Assembly: GCA_037444005.1 (NCBI GenBank)
Contig: JBBING010000026.1
Location: forward strand, 1-25,964
From: DATLZC01 sp037444005
GTDB taxonomy: Bacteria; Chloroflexota; Dehalococcoidia; DSTF01; JACRBR01
DNA length: 25,964 nucleotides
Reading direction: 5' to 3'
Below are positions 1-7,374 of the stretch, piece after piece. Under the pieces are notes generated by a model, which saw nothing but the letters and a program-made list of their open reading frames with translations, had not been told where the DNA came from and did not search any database. The translations under genes were made by a program, and so were the position numbers. Positions within the stretch are counted from its first letter, which is position 1. Each line of letters begins with the position of its first letter.

Positions 1-1355
1 GGCTCCAACGCGCGCGGCGTCGCGGCCGGCGGCCGCACAGCCACGCCGGCGGGCATAGCCGGCGTCTTCGTAGCGGGCCCCGCGGTGGCGGCGAGCGCCT
101 CCGAGCGCGGGCGGCTTCCGCCCGACAGCCGGACCGGCGTCTGCGAGGCCGTCCCCGTGGGCGCGGGCGCGGGCGCCGTGGCCGTCGGCGACGCGGGTGT
201 GGGTGACGGCGTCGCCGTGGGCGGCGATGTCCGGCGCCAGCCAGCGTCGTCGATGAGAATGGACGCTGGCCCCGCCCCGGCCGGGGCCAGCAGCACGCGC
301 GGGCGCGCCGAACGAGCCTCGGGCGGGGCTTGCGCCGGGCCCGTCGTCAGATGGCGATATCCGCCTTCGGGCCGTTCGAGCGCTTCTGCCGAGTCTACGG
401 TCGACAGGGCGGTCCCGCTGCCATCGGCGGACGCGTACCAGGAGACGCGCAGGAGCGCACGTTCGACCGCGGAGTCTTCGGACAGCACCCAGGCGTCGAA
501 CTCGTACCAGGCGCCTCCTTCCACCACCACCGTCTGGTACGCCCACTTCGTGGCGTCGGTGGCGCTGCGCAGCAGGCCGGCGCGCTCGCCCGAGCGTGCC
601 AGCGAGCTCGTCGAGAGTTCGCCGCCGTACTTCTGCCACGCGACCGGCACTCCGTCCGCGACCTCCTCGAACCCGGGATTACGCAGCTCCTCGCCCGGGC
701 CGGGCGTGGGTGTCGTCGTCGGCGTCGGCGTGGTCGTGGAGGTGGTCGTCACGGACGGCGTGGTCGTGGGTGTGTACGACGGCGCCGACGTCGGCGTCGG
801 CGTGGCCGGCGGCGGACCATCGACGGTTACGGCGTCGACCCGCACCTCGACGCCGGCGGCGACGCCGCGCACCTCGACGTTCACGAGAGCGGACCGGGCC
901 CGCGCGGGCGCGGTCGCCTGCGCGCTCAGAAACTGGAAGACACCGTCGCTCCCGGTGGTCCACGGAGTCACGCTGGTCAGCACACTGACCCCGAAGCCGT
1001 CGTCCCCGTCCATCCATTCGACGGTCACCCGCGCGTTAGCGGCGCCGCCCGACACAGCGAGCGCCGCGCCGAAGGCGTAGCGGGCGCCCGGGGTGACGTA
1101 CGGCAGCGCCTGCCGGGCGATGACCTGAGGATCGCCTTTGGCGGGGTCGGGCGCGATGCGAAGGACGTACGCGCCCTCGGGCGCATCGGGCGCGGCGAAG
1201 CGTTCAGCCGCGAGGGCCCGGAAGCGCCACGCCGAGAGGTCCGGCTCTTCGAATGCGCCGTTGCGCGTCAGCTCGACGCCATGGACGGAAGCGCCGCCGA
1301 GGACGACGCCGCAGGCCGCGGCGACGATGGCGGCGCAGCGCGCGACCGCCCGCAT
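1..1355 (-). CDS. Secreted protein with two CBM4-like modules, partial (C-terminus off the left edge)
   Basis: Read on the minus strand from ATG at 1355, the frame stays open to base 3 (451 codons) without a stop, so the gene continues beyond the window. Residues 1-26 look like a signal peptide (hydrophobic run AAIVAAACGVVLGGA). Two jelly-roll-like modules follow, about 27-180 and 222-373. Each opens with the N-x-x-F-E-E...W signature of CBM4/9-type carbohydrate-binding domains (LTRNGAFEEPDLSAW; LRNPGFEEVADGVPVAW) and ends in a V/I-x-x-D-D/A strand. They are joined by a Thr/Pro linker (181-220), and a second Pro/Thr/Ala-rich stretch begins at about 377. A GGAAGGAG ribosome binding site lies just upstream. 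No catalytic domain is visible in this part. Likely role (inference): exported or surface glycan or ligand binding. The long plus-strand frames over this region are shadows of its codon bias. Confidence 0.8.
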   Translation of the reverse strand, partial: MRAVARCAAIVAAACGVVLGGASVHGVELTRNGAFEEPDLSAWRFRALAAERFAAPDAPEGAYVLRIAPDPAKGDPQVIARQALPYVTPGARYAFGAALAVSGGAANARVTVEWMDGDDGFGVSVLTSVTPWTTGSDGVFQFLSAQATAPARARSALVNVEVRGVAAGVEVRVDAVTVDGPPPATPTPTSAPSYTPTTTPSVTTTSTTTPTPTTTPTPGPGEELRNPGFEEVADGVPVAWQKYGGELSTSSLARSGERAGLLRSATDATKWAYQTVVVEGGAWYEFDAWVLSEDSAVERALLRVSWYASADGSGTALSTVDSAEALERPEGGYRHLTTGPAQAPPEARSARPRVLLAPAGAGPASILIDDAGWRRTSPPTATPSPTPASPTATAPAPAPTGTASQTPVRLSGGSRPRSEALAATAGPATKTPAMPAGVAVRPPAATPRALE

Positions 1356-1401
1356 GTCGGACTCCTTCCGGCTGCGTGCGCCGCCGGAAGGGGGAGCCGA
1401 C

Positions 1402-1941
1402 TTACGTCTGCACCGGCGCCTCCATGCCGACGACGTTCACGCCCAGAATCTTTCTGGCGTGCTCGAGCGCCCACGCGTGAGCAGCAGGGTCGAATGATGC
1501 CACACACGAGGCGTCGATTTCCACCCGGTAGTCCCGGTTCCGCGCGTCGGCCGCTGTGTGCAGCACGCAGATATCGGTGCACACGCCGCAGATGATCACC
1601 TTTTCCGGGTTCGCTTCGCGCAGGCGCTGGTCGAGGTCGGTCTCGAAGAAGGCGCTGTACCGCCGCTTGCGGATGTGCTCGCCCGGGAGGTCCGCGAGCT
1701 CCGGGATGAGCTCAGCCTCCTGCGTCCCGCGGATGCAGTGCGGCGGGAACATCTCGAACTCTTTGTCGTCGGGGTCGTGCGTGTCGTGGATAAAGATGAT
1801 GCGCGACCCTCGCGCAGCCTCGCGCTCGATGAGCGCGCGGACCCGGGGAATGATCTTGCGCGCCTCATCGCCGCAGTACAACGCCCGCCCGGGCGTGAGG
1901 AACCCGTCCAGCATATCGACGACCAGTACGACGTCAGGCAT
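1402..1941 (-). CDS. Isochorismatase-family cysteine hydrolase, nicotinamidase-like
   Basis: 179 aa, the usual length for this family. The catalytic triad of the isochorismatase fold is visible: Asp9 (LVVDM), Lys92 in the HIRKRRYSAF segment and nucleophile Cys125 in CGVCTDICV. The FPPHCIRGTQEAEL segment at 65-78 matches the PPHC-x-x-GT signature of nicotinamidases, and Asp53, His55 and His68 are candidate metal ligands. If it is a nicotinamidase it converts nicotinamide to nicotinate and ammonia for NAD salvage in the cytoplasm. Other amidases of the fold remain possible because substrate residues cannot be judged by eye. The ATG is preceded by an almost ideal AAAGGAGG (about 1947-1954). The gene lies 46 bp upstream of the CBM4-like gene on the same strand, but nothing suggests a shared function. 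Confidence 0.85.
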   Translation of the reverse strand: MPDVVLVVDMLDGFLTPGRALYCGDEARKIIPRVRALIEREAARGSRIIFIHDTHDPDDKEFEMFPPHCIRGTQEAELIPELADLPGEHIRKRRYSAFFETDLDQRLREANPEKVIICGVCTDICVLHTAADARNRDYRVEIDASCVASFDPAAHAWALEHARKILGVNVVGMEAPVQT

Positions 1942-1995
1942 GACCGCCTCCTTTCGGGGAAGGCCGGTGGATGGAGGCGAACCGGGCTCCGCGCG

Positions 1996-2361
1996 TCAGC
2001 CTCGCACGCGCACCCGGCGCACGATGAGCGTCTCGCTGATGAAGCGCACGCCCTCGGGGAGGGGCGCGTCGGTGAGGGGCTCCAGCGCGCGGTCCCGCGC
2101 GGTCCGCTTCGGCCGGGAGCGGAAGGCGCGGCCCACGAGGGTGCGCAGCGCCAGTCGCGCCAGCGCGCCCGCCGCGACCGCCGCGGCGCCCTTCACGACC
2201 GCCGAAGGCACGCGAGGCTCCCAGACGGTGGTCGCGAACGTTTCGCCGTCTCGCGTCGCGGGCAGTCCGGCGCGCAGCCTCGCTCCGCACCGCCGGCAGT
2301 AGTTGTCGTCAGCGTCGTGCGGCGCGTCGCAATGCGCGCAGATTAACAGGTCGCCTTCCAC
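1996..2361 (-). CDS. Zinc-ribbon protein with one hydrophobic segment
   Basis: 121 aa from a GTG start preceded by GAGGAGG. Two CxxC pairs at Cys8/Cys11 and Cys22/Cys25 form a short zinc ribbon (CAHCDAPHDADDNYCRRCG), the type often found at the N-terminus of small membrane or regulatory proteins. Residues about 53-72 (PSAVVKGAAAVAAGALARLA) are alanine-rich and moderately hydrophobic and could be a membrane or amphipathic helix, followed by a very basic patch (RSRPKRTARDR). No enzymatic motif is present. A good extended -10 promoter lies immediately upstream, and the next gene on this strand follows after 54 bp. Function not recognised; the zinc-ribbon call is firm, the membrane call weak. Confidence 0.75.
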   Translation of the reverse strand: MEGDLLICAHCDAPHDADDNYCRRCGARLRAGLPATRDGETFATTVWEPRVPSAVVKGAAAVAAGALARLALRTLVGRAFRSRPKRTARDRALEPLTDAPLPEGVRFISETLIVRRVRVRG

Positions 2362-2385
2362 CGGTGGCCTCCTCTCGGCGTCACG

Positions 2386-2394
2386 AGTATATCA
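2386..2394 (-). promoter_or_regulatory. Extended -10 promoter for the zinc-ribbon gene
   Basis: On the minus strand the bases read TGA-TATACT, a TGN extended -10 with a near-consensus hexamer. Predicted transcription start is near 2379, giving a leader of about 18 nt that holds the GAGGAGG site before the GTG at 2361. No convincing -35 is seen 17 bp upstream. It is back to back with the amidase promoter. Confidence 0.6.
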
Positions 2395-2419
2395 CGATGT
2401 TCCCCGGCCCGAACGGCGG

Positions 2420-2428
2420 TGCTATGCT
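2420..2428 (+). promoter_or_regulatory. Extended -10 promoter for the amidase gene
   Basis: The bases read TGC-TATGCT. The predicted start near 2435 gives a leader of about 29 nt to the ATG at 2464, with GGAG in between. The promoter overlaps an upstream in-frame GTG at 2419, which therefore cannot be the translation start. Confidence 0.5.
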
Positions 2429-2463
2429 TCGCCCGATTGCTCCACGTTCCCCTGGAGGCGCCC

Positions 2464-3861
2464 ATGGCCAGCGATCCGTTCGAACCCGGAAGCCTCACCA
2501 TCGCCCGCTGCGCTGACCTCATGGCGCGCGGAGCGCTCTCGTCCGTCGAACTCACCGAGCATTGCCTGGAGCGCGCCGAACGGCTGAACCCGGCCCTGAA
2601 CGCGTTCCTGCTCATCGACCGCGAGGGCGCGCTGGCAGCGGCTCGGCGGGCCGATGAAGAGCGCCGCGCGGGCCGCGTGCGGGGCCCGCTGCACGGCGTG
2701 CCCATCGCCCTGAAGGACCTCTTCGACACCGTGGGGGTGCGCACCACCGCCGGTAGCAAGCACTTCGCGGAGCGGACGCCCACCGAGGACGCCCACACCG
2801 TCGCGCGGCTGCGCGACGCGGGCGCCGTCATCGTCGGGAAGCTGAACCTGCACGAATGGGCGCTGGGCGTCACGACAGCGAACCCGCACTGGGGCGTCTG
2901 CCGCAATCCGTGGGACCTCGACCGCATCCCCGGCGGGTCCAGCGGCGGCAGCGGGGCCGCGCTCGCCGCGGGGATCGTTCCCGCGGGCACGGGAAGCGAC
3001 ACCGGCGGCTCCATCCGCATCCCTTCCGCCCTGTGCGGCGTCACCGGCCTCAAGCCGACGTACGGACGGTGCAGCCTTCGCGGCGTCGTGCCGCTCTCGT
3101 GGACGCTCGACCACGTGGGCCCCATGGCGCGAACAGCCGAGGACTGCGCGCTGCTCCTGCAGGCCATGGCGGGCTACGACCCGCTCGACCCCCACAGCGA
3201 GCAGGCGCCCACGCCCGACTTCACGGCAGGTGTCGCGGAAGGCGTGCGAGGGCTGCGCGTCGGCGTCCCCTCGAACCACTTCTTCGAGAACTGCGATCCC
3301 GAAGTGGCGAGCGCCGTGGAGGCGGCCGCGCGCGAGTTCGAACGGCTCGGAGCGACCGTCACCGACATCGCCATCCCCGATGCGCCGGCCGCGCTGGCGC
3401 ACAACGGCATCATCCTCATTTCCGACGCCGCCGCGTATCACCGCGAGCGCCTCGAGCGCGACCGCGACGCCTTCGGCCAGGATGTCCTGGGGCTGCTCGA
3501 CATCGGCGCGAAGACGCCGGCCACGGCCTACGCCCTCGCGCTCGACTTCCGCCGGTCGTACCGCCGCTGGCTCGAGCGTGAGCTCTTCGCGCAGATCGAC
3601 GTGGTTCTGCATCCCACGACGCCGATCCCGGCTCCGCCCATCGCCGAAAGCGCCGCCGCGCGCAATCTCCTCATCCAGAACACGGCCCCGTGGAACATCG
3701 CGGGCGCGCCCGTGCTCGCGCTGCCCTGCGGCTTCACCGCGTCAGGCCTGCCCATCGGCATGTCGCTGGTGGGGAGGTTCTGGGACGAAACCACGCTGCT
3801 GCGCGCTGGCTACGCCTACCAGCAGGCCACCGACTGGCACCTTCGAGCGCCCGCGCTCTGA
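2464..3861 (+). CDS. Amidase signature-family amidase (GatA-like)
   Basis: 465 aa. The amidase-signature Ser-cisSer-Lys triad is complete: Lys84 in IALKDLFDT, cis-Ser159 in the GGSSGGSG loop and nucleophile Ser183 in TGSDTGGSIRIPS. The rest of the signature (CGVTGLKPTYGR) is intact. The family hydrolyses amide bonds; GatA uses the same fold to feed ammonia to Glu-tRNA(Gln)/Asp-tRNA(Asn). No gatB or gatC is nearby and the gene stands alone between a divergent and a convergent gene, so a free-standing amidase is the better call, though GatA cannot be excluded. The ATG at 2464 was chosen over the GTG at 2419 because a GGAG site precedes it and the earlier codon overlaps the promoter. Confidence 0.88.
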   Translation: MASDPFEPGSLTIARCADLMARGALSSVELTEHCLERAERLNPALNAFLLIDREGALAAARRADEERRAGRVRGPLHGVPIALKDLFDTVGVRTTAGSKHFAERTPTEDAHTVARLRDAGAVIVGKLNLHEWALGVTTANPHWGVCRNPWDLDRIPGGSSGGSGAALAAGIVPAGTGSDTGGSIRIPSALCGVTGLKPTYGRCSLRGVVPLSWTLDHVGPMARTAEDCALLLQAMAGYDPLDPHSEQAPTPDFTAGVAEGVRGLRVGVPSNHFFENCDPEVASAVEAAAREFERLGATVTDIAIPDAPAALAHNGIILISDAAAYHRERLERDRDAFGQDVLGLLDIGAKTPATAYALALDFRRSYRRWLERELFAQIDVVLHPTTPIPAPPIAESAAARNLLIQNTAPWNIAGAPVLALPCGFTASGLPIGMSLVGRFWDETTLLRAGYAYQQATDWHLRAPAL

Positions 3862-3880
3862 GCGGTCAGCGCTGACGCTC
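3860..3880. terminator. Possible bidirectional terminator hairpin between convergent genes
   Basis: GTCAGCGCTGAC (3865-3876) is a perfect 12-bp palindrome, flanked by GAGC (3860-3863) and GCTC (3877-3880) that pair with one bulged G. The element spans both convergent stop codons (TGA at 3859-3861 plus strand, 3866-3868 minus strand). There is no T-run, so termination activity is uncertain. Confidence 0.35.
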
Positions 3881-4276
3881 CAGAAGCTGGATGGACACGC
3901 CATGCGTCGCCGCCCGGTTGATGCGGGCAACGCGCGTCCCCGGCCATACCCCCGCCTCGGGCGTCGAGACGGGCGCGCCGCGCTCCCGCAGGTAGCGGAC
4001 CGCCGCGTCGAGGTCGTCCACCTCGATGGACAGCGAGAACATCCCCTGTCCGCGCTCACGCAGATGTCGCGCGAGCCGGTGGTCTTCCGTCAGCGGCATC
4101 GCCAGCTCGACGAAGGCGTTCCCGGCTGGCAGCTTCGCGAGCCGCAGATGCGAGCCCTCGGGCTGCAGGAACGACTCGACCGCGAGGCCGAGCGTCGCCG
4201 ACCAGACGTCGGCCGCGCTCTTCACGTCTTCCACGGCCACGACCACGTGGTCGAGCCGCCGAGCGCCAATGGTCAT
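3866..4276 (-). CDS. VOC (glyoxalase/bleomycin-resistance/dioxygenase) family protein
   Basis: 136 aa forming one complete VOC module of two beta-alpha-beta-beta-beta repeats: LDHVVVAVEDV at 8-18 and GMFSLSIEVDDLDAAVRYL at 78-96. It resembles the neighbouring methylmalonyl-CoA epimerase. His10 and Glu57 are kept, but the positions matching the epimerase's GLHHICF histidine and final VELCE glutamate hold Ser81 and Gln130, so the usual metal site looks incomplete. It may therefore bind a substrate without the classical metal or do something other than epimerisation. The ATG overlaps the TGA of the upstream double-VOC gene (ATGA), with AAGGAGG before it, indicating translational coupling. Substrate unknown. 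Confidence 0.8.
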   Translation of the reverse strand: MTIGARRLDHVVVAVEDVKSAADVWSATLGLAVESFLQPEGSHLRLAKLPAGNAFVELAMPLTEDHRLARHLRERGQGMFSLSIEVDDLDAAVRYLRERGAPVSTPEAGVWPGTRVARINRAATHGVSIQLLERQR

Positions 4277-5178
4277 CTCCGGTCCTCCTTCCCGTCACGC
4301 CGCCACAGGTTCTCGATGAGGAGGGTCGGCACGCCGCACGTCGGGCCGCGCACCGTCGCTACCCGCGTCCACTCGCCGCGGCCCTCGCGCACGTCCGAGA
4401 CGTCGAACCCGGCGTCTCGCAGGCGCGCGACGGCCGCCGCCACGTCGCCGACTTCGTACGCGACACCCCAGAGCCGGTCGCCCTCGTCGGTAGCGGCGCC
4501 GTTCATCCGCCCGGCGAGCTCGAGGGTGACGTCGCGAAGCCGGAAGAAGAGCAACCGGCTGTTCCGCTCGGGGAGGTCGCGCTCCCGGGCGAGCCGGACG
4601 CCAACGACGTCGCCCCACAGGCGACGGGAGGCGTCGAGATTCGCGCTCGTCACGACGACGTGGTCCACGTGAGTGACGTACGAGCCCTCGGAGGTCAACG
4701 GGCGCGCGGGCGGCAGCGCCTCGAGTGGGGAGCGATGCTCGATGAAGAAGCAAACCACGCCGCGCATGGCCTCGGCCGGAACGAAGGCGTTGCGCCAGGC
4801 GCGGCGCGCGCCCGTGTCGAGGTCCTCCCCTTCGCCGGGCGCGGGGTCGGCCACCGGCAGGCCTCGGCTGCGGAGCCGCGCGACGAGCGCATCGAGCTCG
4901 GTCGTGCCGACAGCGAGCGCCCAGAGGCCCTCGCCTCGCTCGTCGAGGTACGCGAGCAGGCGCTCCGCCCATGTGCCGGCGGCCGCGTCCGCCGCGGGCG
5001 CCAGAAGCTCGACGTACGTGTTGTCGAGCCGGTAGAGCACGTTCTCGGTGCCGTACGCCGGGTGACGCCCGCGCCACGACGGCGCTCGCCCCAGCAGAAC
5101 GTCGTACGTCTCGCGCGCCGCTGCGACATCGCGCACCGCGATGACGACGTGGTCCAGGGTGAGCGCGGTCTCCGGCAT
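4273..5178 (-). CDS. Two-domain VOC family protein
   Basis: 301 aa with two tandem VOC modules. The first (from LDHVVIAVRDVAAARETYD) has the RHPAYGTENVLYRL and TYVELLAP segments typical of Glyoxalase_3-type domains; the second starts at VDHVVVTSANLDASRRLW and ends in TLLIEN. In both halves the position of the third metal-ligand histidine is not His (GEGLWALAV; DRLWGVAYEV), so metal-dependent chemistry as in glyoxalase I is doubtful. Start chosen at ATG 5178 because TGATG couples it to the upstream epimerase stop; a GTG at 5196 would add 6 residues but has no ribosome binding site. It sits between the epimerase and a single VOC gene in one minus-strand operon. Substrate unknown. Confidence 0.8.
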   Translation of the reverse strand: MPETALTLDHVVIAVRDVAAARETYDVLLGRAPSWRGRHPAYGTENVLYRLDNTYVELLAPAADAAAGTWAERLLAYLDERGEGLWALAVGTTELDALVARLRSRGLPVADPAPGEGEDLDTGARRAWRNAFVPAEAMRGVVCFFIEHRSPLEALPPARPLTSEGSYVTHVDHVVVTSANLDASRRLWGDVVGVRLARERDLPERNSRLLFFRLRDVTLELAGRMNGAATDEGDRLWGVAYEVGDVAAAVARLRDAGFDVSDVREGRGEWTRVATVRGPTCGVPTLLIENLWRRDGKEDRR

Positions 5179-5579
5179 CAGTCCAGAGGTTCGCACAGCT
5201 CGACGAGCGTCCCCGTGAGCGCCGAGGGATGCAGGAAGCAGATGCGCCCGGCGAGGCCGATGCGGGGCTCGTGATCGATGAGGTTCGTGCCCTTGCGCTT
5301 CAAGTCGTCGAGGCTCGCCTCGATGTCGTCGACTTGAAAGCAGATGTGGTGCAGCCCCTCGCCCCGCCGTTCCAGGAAGCGCGCGATGCCGGAATCGGTG
5401 TCGATGGGCTCGAGAAGCTCGATCTCGCTGTCGCCCAGCGTGAGGAGCGCTGCCCTGACGTGCTGCTCCTCCACCACCTGCTCCTTGTGGACCGGCAGGC
5501 CCAGCGTGTCCCGATAAAACCCGTAGGCGTCGTCGAGACTGCGGACGACGATGCCAATGTGGTGGATCTTCTGGATCAT
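5178..5579 (-). CDS. mce: Methylmalonyl-CoA epimerase
   Basis: 133 aa, the normal length. It interconverts (S)- and (R)-methylmalonyl-CoA between propionyl-CoA carboxylase and methylmalonyl-CoA mutase. Family motifs are all present: IHHIGIVVRSLDDAYGFYRD at the N-terminus, EIELLEP at 52-58, GEGLHHICFQVDDIEASL at 73-90 and LTGTLVELCEP at the end. Candidate metal ligands are His7, Glu54, His77/78 and Glu127. It is the first gene of a coupled trio with two VOC relatives (TGATG, then ATGA overlaps). No mutase is in the window, but a carboxyltransferase subunit of the propionyl/methylmalonyl-CoA type lies at 23746-25296. The leader of about 34 nt contains a modest GAGGG before the ATG. Confidence 0.88.
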   Translation of the reverse strand: MIQKIHHIGIVVRSLDDAYGFYRDTLGLPVHKEQVVEEQHVRAALLTLGDSEIELLEPIDTDSGIARFLERRGEGLHHICFQVDDIEASLDDLKRKGTNLIDHEPRIGLAGRICFLHPSALTGTLVELCEPLD

Positions 5580-5619
5580 CGGTGGCCCTCGTTCTTTTCG
5601 CCCGAACCGTGGTGGACGA

Positions 5620-5628
5620 ACGGTAGCA
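5620..5628 (-). promoter_or_regulatory. Extended -10 promoter for the epimerase/VOC operon
   Basis: Minus strand reads TGC-TACCGT, matching the TGC-TANNNT pattern seen before other genes in this window. Predicted start near 5613, leader about 34 nt to the ATG at 5579. No clear -35. Confidence 0.45.
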
Positions 5629-5648
5629 CGTCGCGGGCGTTGGCGCAG

Positions 5649-6629
5649 CTACTCCCGGTTGACGATGAGCACGGCGGCGGCGGTGACCATCCAGAGGACG
5701 ATGCAGATGATGAGGGGCACGTCGCGCAGGAGCACCTCTTCCGGGCTTCCGCCCTGGTCCTTCTTATGCACGAGGTAGAGGTAGCGGAAGATGCCGTAGA
5801 GGACGAAGGGGATGGTCAGCATCATCGAGTGGTTCTCGGGGAGCCCCTCCGCCGTGAAGGTGTACAGGCCGTACGCGATGAGCGTGGACGCCGTCACCGT
5901 CGATGCCATCTGGTCGAGCAGGTCAGCGCTGTACTCGTCGAGCACGGGCCGGTGGTTCGCGGCGTCGGCGTCGAGCAGAAGGATCTCGGCGCGCCGCTTG
6001 TTGATGATGAGGAACAGGGCGCCCAGCGCCGTCACGACGTACAGCCACGGCGAGATGGGCACGTCGATGGCCACGGCGCCCGCCATGGCCCGCAGCACGA
6101 ACCCCGCGGCGATGGCTGCGAGGTCGAGCAGCACGACGTGCTTGAGCCAGTACGAGTACGACAGCATCAGCGCCAGGTAGCCCGCCAGAATCGCCCCCAC
6201 CTTCCACTCGAGCGCGAAGCCGCCCCCGACGCCCAGGACCACCAGCGCCGCCGCCCAGGCGCTCGCCGCCGCAGCCCCAAGATTCCCCGCCGCGATGGGA
6301 CGCAGCCGCTTCTTCGGGTGCAGCCGGTCGCTCTCGCGGTCGCGGATGTCGTTCAGGAGGTAGTCGGCGCTCGACACGAGACAGAAGAAGAGAAAGGCCA
6401 GCGCCGAATCTCGAAGCAATGGAAGCCACGTGTCGGGCTGGTCGACGTGCCACGACTGCCCGAGCGAGAAGATGAACGCCATGAAGACGATGCCGTTCTT
6501 CGTCCACTGACGCGGGCGCATGGAGAGGAGGACGTACTTGAGGTGCGCGAGCGCCCCCCGCAGCGAGACCCCCGCGCGCTCACGCGACGAGACGACGGTG
6601 GAGGAGAGGGCCGCTTCGTCGTTCGTCAT
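5649..6629 (-). CDS. UbiA-family prenyltransferase, decaprenyl-phosphate phosphoribosyltransferase-like
   Basis: 326 aa, polytopic (about nine hydrophobic helices). The first Asp-rich loop, residues 93-111, reads NDIRDRESDRLHPKKRLRP. The HPxKRxRP extension and the N-terminal RPRQWTKN (39-45) are typical of the DPPR synthase branch of UbiA (Rv3806c type), which transfers phosphoribose from PRPP to polyprenyl phosphate, rather than of quinone-biosynthesis UbiA proteins. The second acidic loop contains LDEYSADLLDQM (230-241). In actinobacteria the product leads to decaprenyl-phospho-arabinose for the cell wall; the role here is unknown. The gene lies 69 bp downstream of the divergently promoted epimerase operon end and appears leaderless: TACCAT lies 7 nt before the ATG and no ribosome binding site is seen. 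Confidence 0.82.
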   Translation of the reverse strand: MTNDEAALSSTVVSSRERAGVSLRGALAHLKYVLLSMRPRQWTKNGIVFMAFIFSLGQSWHVDQPDTWLPLLRDSALAFLFFCLVSSADYLLNDIRDRESDRLHPKKRLRPIAAGNLGAAAASAWAAALVVLGVGGGFALEWKVGAILAGYLALMLSYSYWLKHVVLLDLAAIAAGFVLRAMAGAVAIDVPISPWLYVVTALGALFLIINKRRAEILLLDADAANHRPVLDEYSADLLDQMASTVTASTLIAYGLYTFTAEGLPENHSMMLTIPFVLYGIFRYLYLVHKKDQGGSPEEVLLRDVPLIICIVLWMVTAAAVLIVNRE

Positions 6630-6635
6630 GGCGGC

Positions 6636-6641
6636 ATGGTA
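6636..6641 (-). promoter_or_regulatory. -10 element placing the transcription start at the ATG (leaderless)
   Basis: TACCAT on the minus strand ends exactly 7 nt before the A of the ATG at 6629, so transcription would start at or next to the start codon. The same 7-nt spacing occurs at hyuA. No Shine-Dalgarno site is present. Confidence 0.45.
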
Positions 6642-6682
6642 GCGGCGCCGGCGAGCGAAATCAACGGATGTCGATCACGCGC

Positions 6683-6696
6683 CTGATCAGATCTGA
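6683..6696. promoter_or_regulatory. Overlapping palindromes in a divergent intergenic region
   Basis: CTGATCAG (6683-6690) and TCAGATCTGA (6687-6696) are perfect overlapping palindromes in the 124-bp region between the divergent UbiA-like and methyltransferase genes. This is a plausible operator, but short palindromes also occur by chance. Confidence 0.25.
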
Positions 6697-6733
6697 CCGG
6701 ACGCCCGTCCTCACCAAAGGGGCCGCGCCAGTA

Positions 6734-6742
6734 TGCTATTAT
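6734..6742 (+). promoter_or_regulatory. Extended -10 promoter for the methyltransferase gene
   Basis: Reads TGC-TATTAT. The predicted start near 6749 leaves only about 5 nt before the ATG at 6754, an almost leaderless message. An overlapping TATGCT at 6732-6737 is an alternative hexamer. Confidence 0.5.
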
Positions 6743-6753
6743 CGCAGGCACTC

Positions 6754-7374
6754 ATGGCGGAGATGTCGGCAGTCGAACGATGGCTCGTCAACAGTCCCGT
6801 TCGCGCACGGCTGCAGCGGGCTGAGATTCGGGCGTTCCTGCGATGGTCCGGCATCGGACCTGACGCCGCGGTTCTGGATATGGGATGCGGGCCCGGCGTC
6901 TCGTCGGCGCTCATCCGCTCGATGGCCCGCCCCCGACGTCTGGACGCGTTCGACTTCGACCCGGCGATGGCGGCGCGGACAAGCCGCCGGCTGCGGCGCG
7001 ACAGCGGGACGCCGGCCTCGGCTTTGGTCGCGGACGCCTCGAGGATGCCGTTTCGGGCGGGCGTGTTCGACGCCGTCTTCGAAACAGGCGTCCTCCACCA
7101 CGTGCCGGACTGGCGGAGGTCGCTCCGGGAAGTCAGGCGGGTGCTCCGGCCCGAAGGACGGTTCTGCTTCGCGGAGCCCTCGAGAGGACGGCTGCAACAG
7201 GGCCTGTGCCGCGTCCTTCCCCACGCGCCCGAGTCGATGTTCGATGCAGATGAATGGCGCGCGGCGCTCGAAGACGCAGGCCTCCAGCTCCTCGGCCCTC
7301 TTCGCCGCCTCCCGCTGTGGGATGTGTGCGGAGTAGCCGAACCGACCCGAGAGGAGGGAACCGATGCCCATTGA
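6754..7374 (+). CDS. Class I SAM-dependent methyltransferase
   Basis: 206 aa. A Methyltransf_11-type Rossmann fold: motif I VLDMGCGPG at 40-48 binds S-adenosylmethionine, the acidic end of strand 2 is in AFDFDP (65-70), and ADASRMPF (93-100) and FDAVFETGVLHHV (105-117) are the post-motif strands. RRVLRPEGRFCFAEPS is the typical motif III region. The substrate cannot be inferred; small molecules and lipids are common in this family. The ATG at 6754 was chosen because the promoter lies over the earlier TTA/ATG codons; ATG 6763 is also possible. Its end overlaps the start of the YHS gene by 11 nt, so the two are likely co-translated. Confidence 0.8.
   Translation: MAEMSAVERWLVNSPVRARLQRAEIRAFLRWSGIGPDAAVLDMGCGPGVSSALIRSMARPRRLDAFDFDPAMAARTSRRLRRDSGTPASALVADASRMPFRAGVFDAVFETGVLHHVPDWRRSLREVRRVLRPEGRFCFAEPSRGRLQQGLCRVLPHAPESMFDADEWRAALEDAGLQLLGPLRRLPLWDVCGVAEPTREEGTDAH

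Noticed and set aside
85..1595. Long plus-strand open frames at 85-1080 and 330-1595
   Set aside because: They are low-complexity Ser/Thr/Ala or Arg-rich translations with no domains. The minus-strand frame from 1355 has a signal peptide, a ribosome binding site and two CBM4-like modules.
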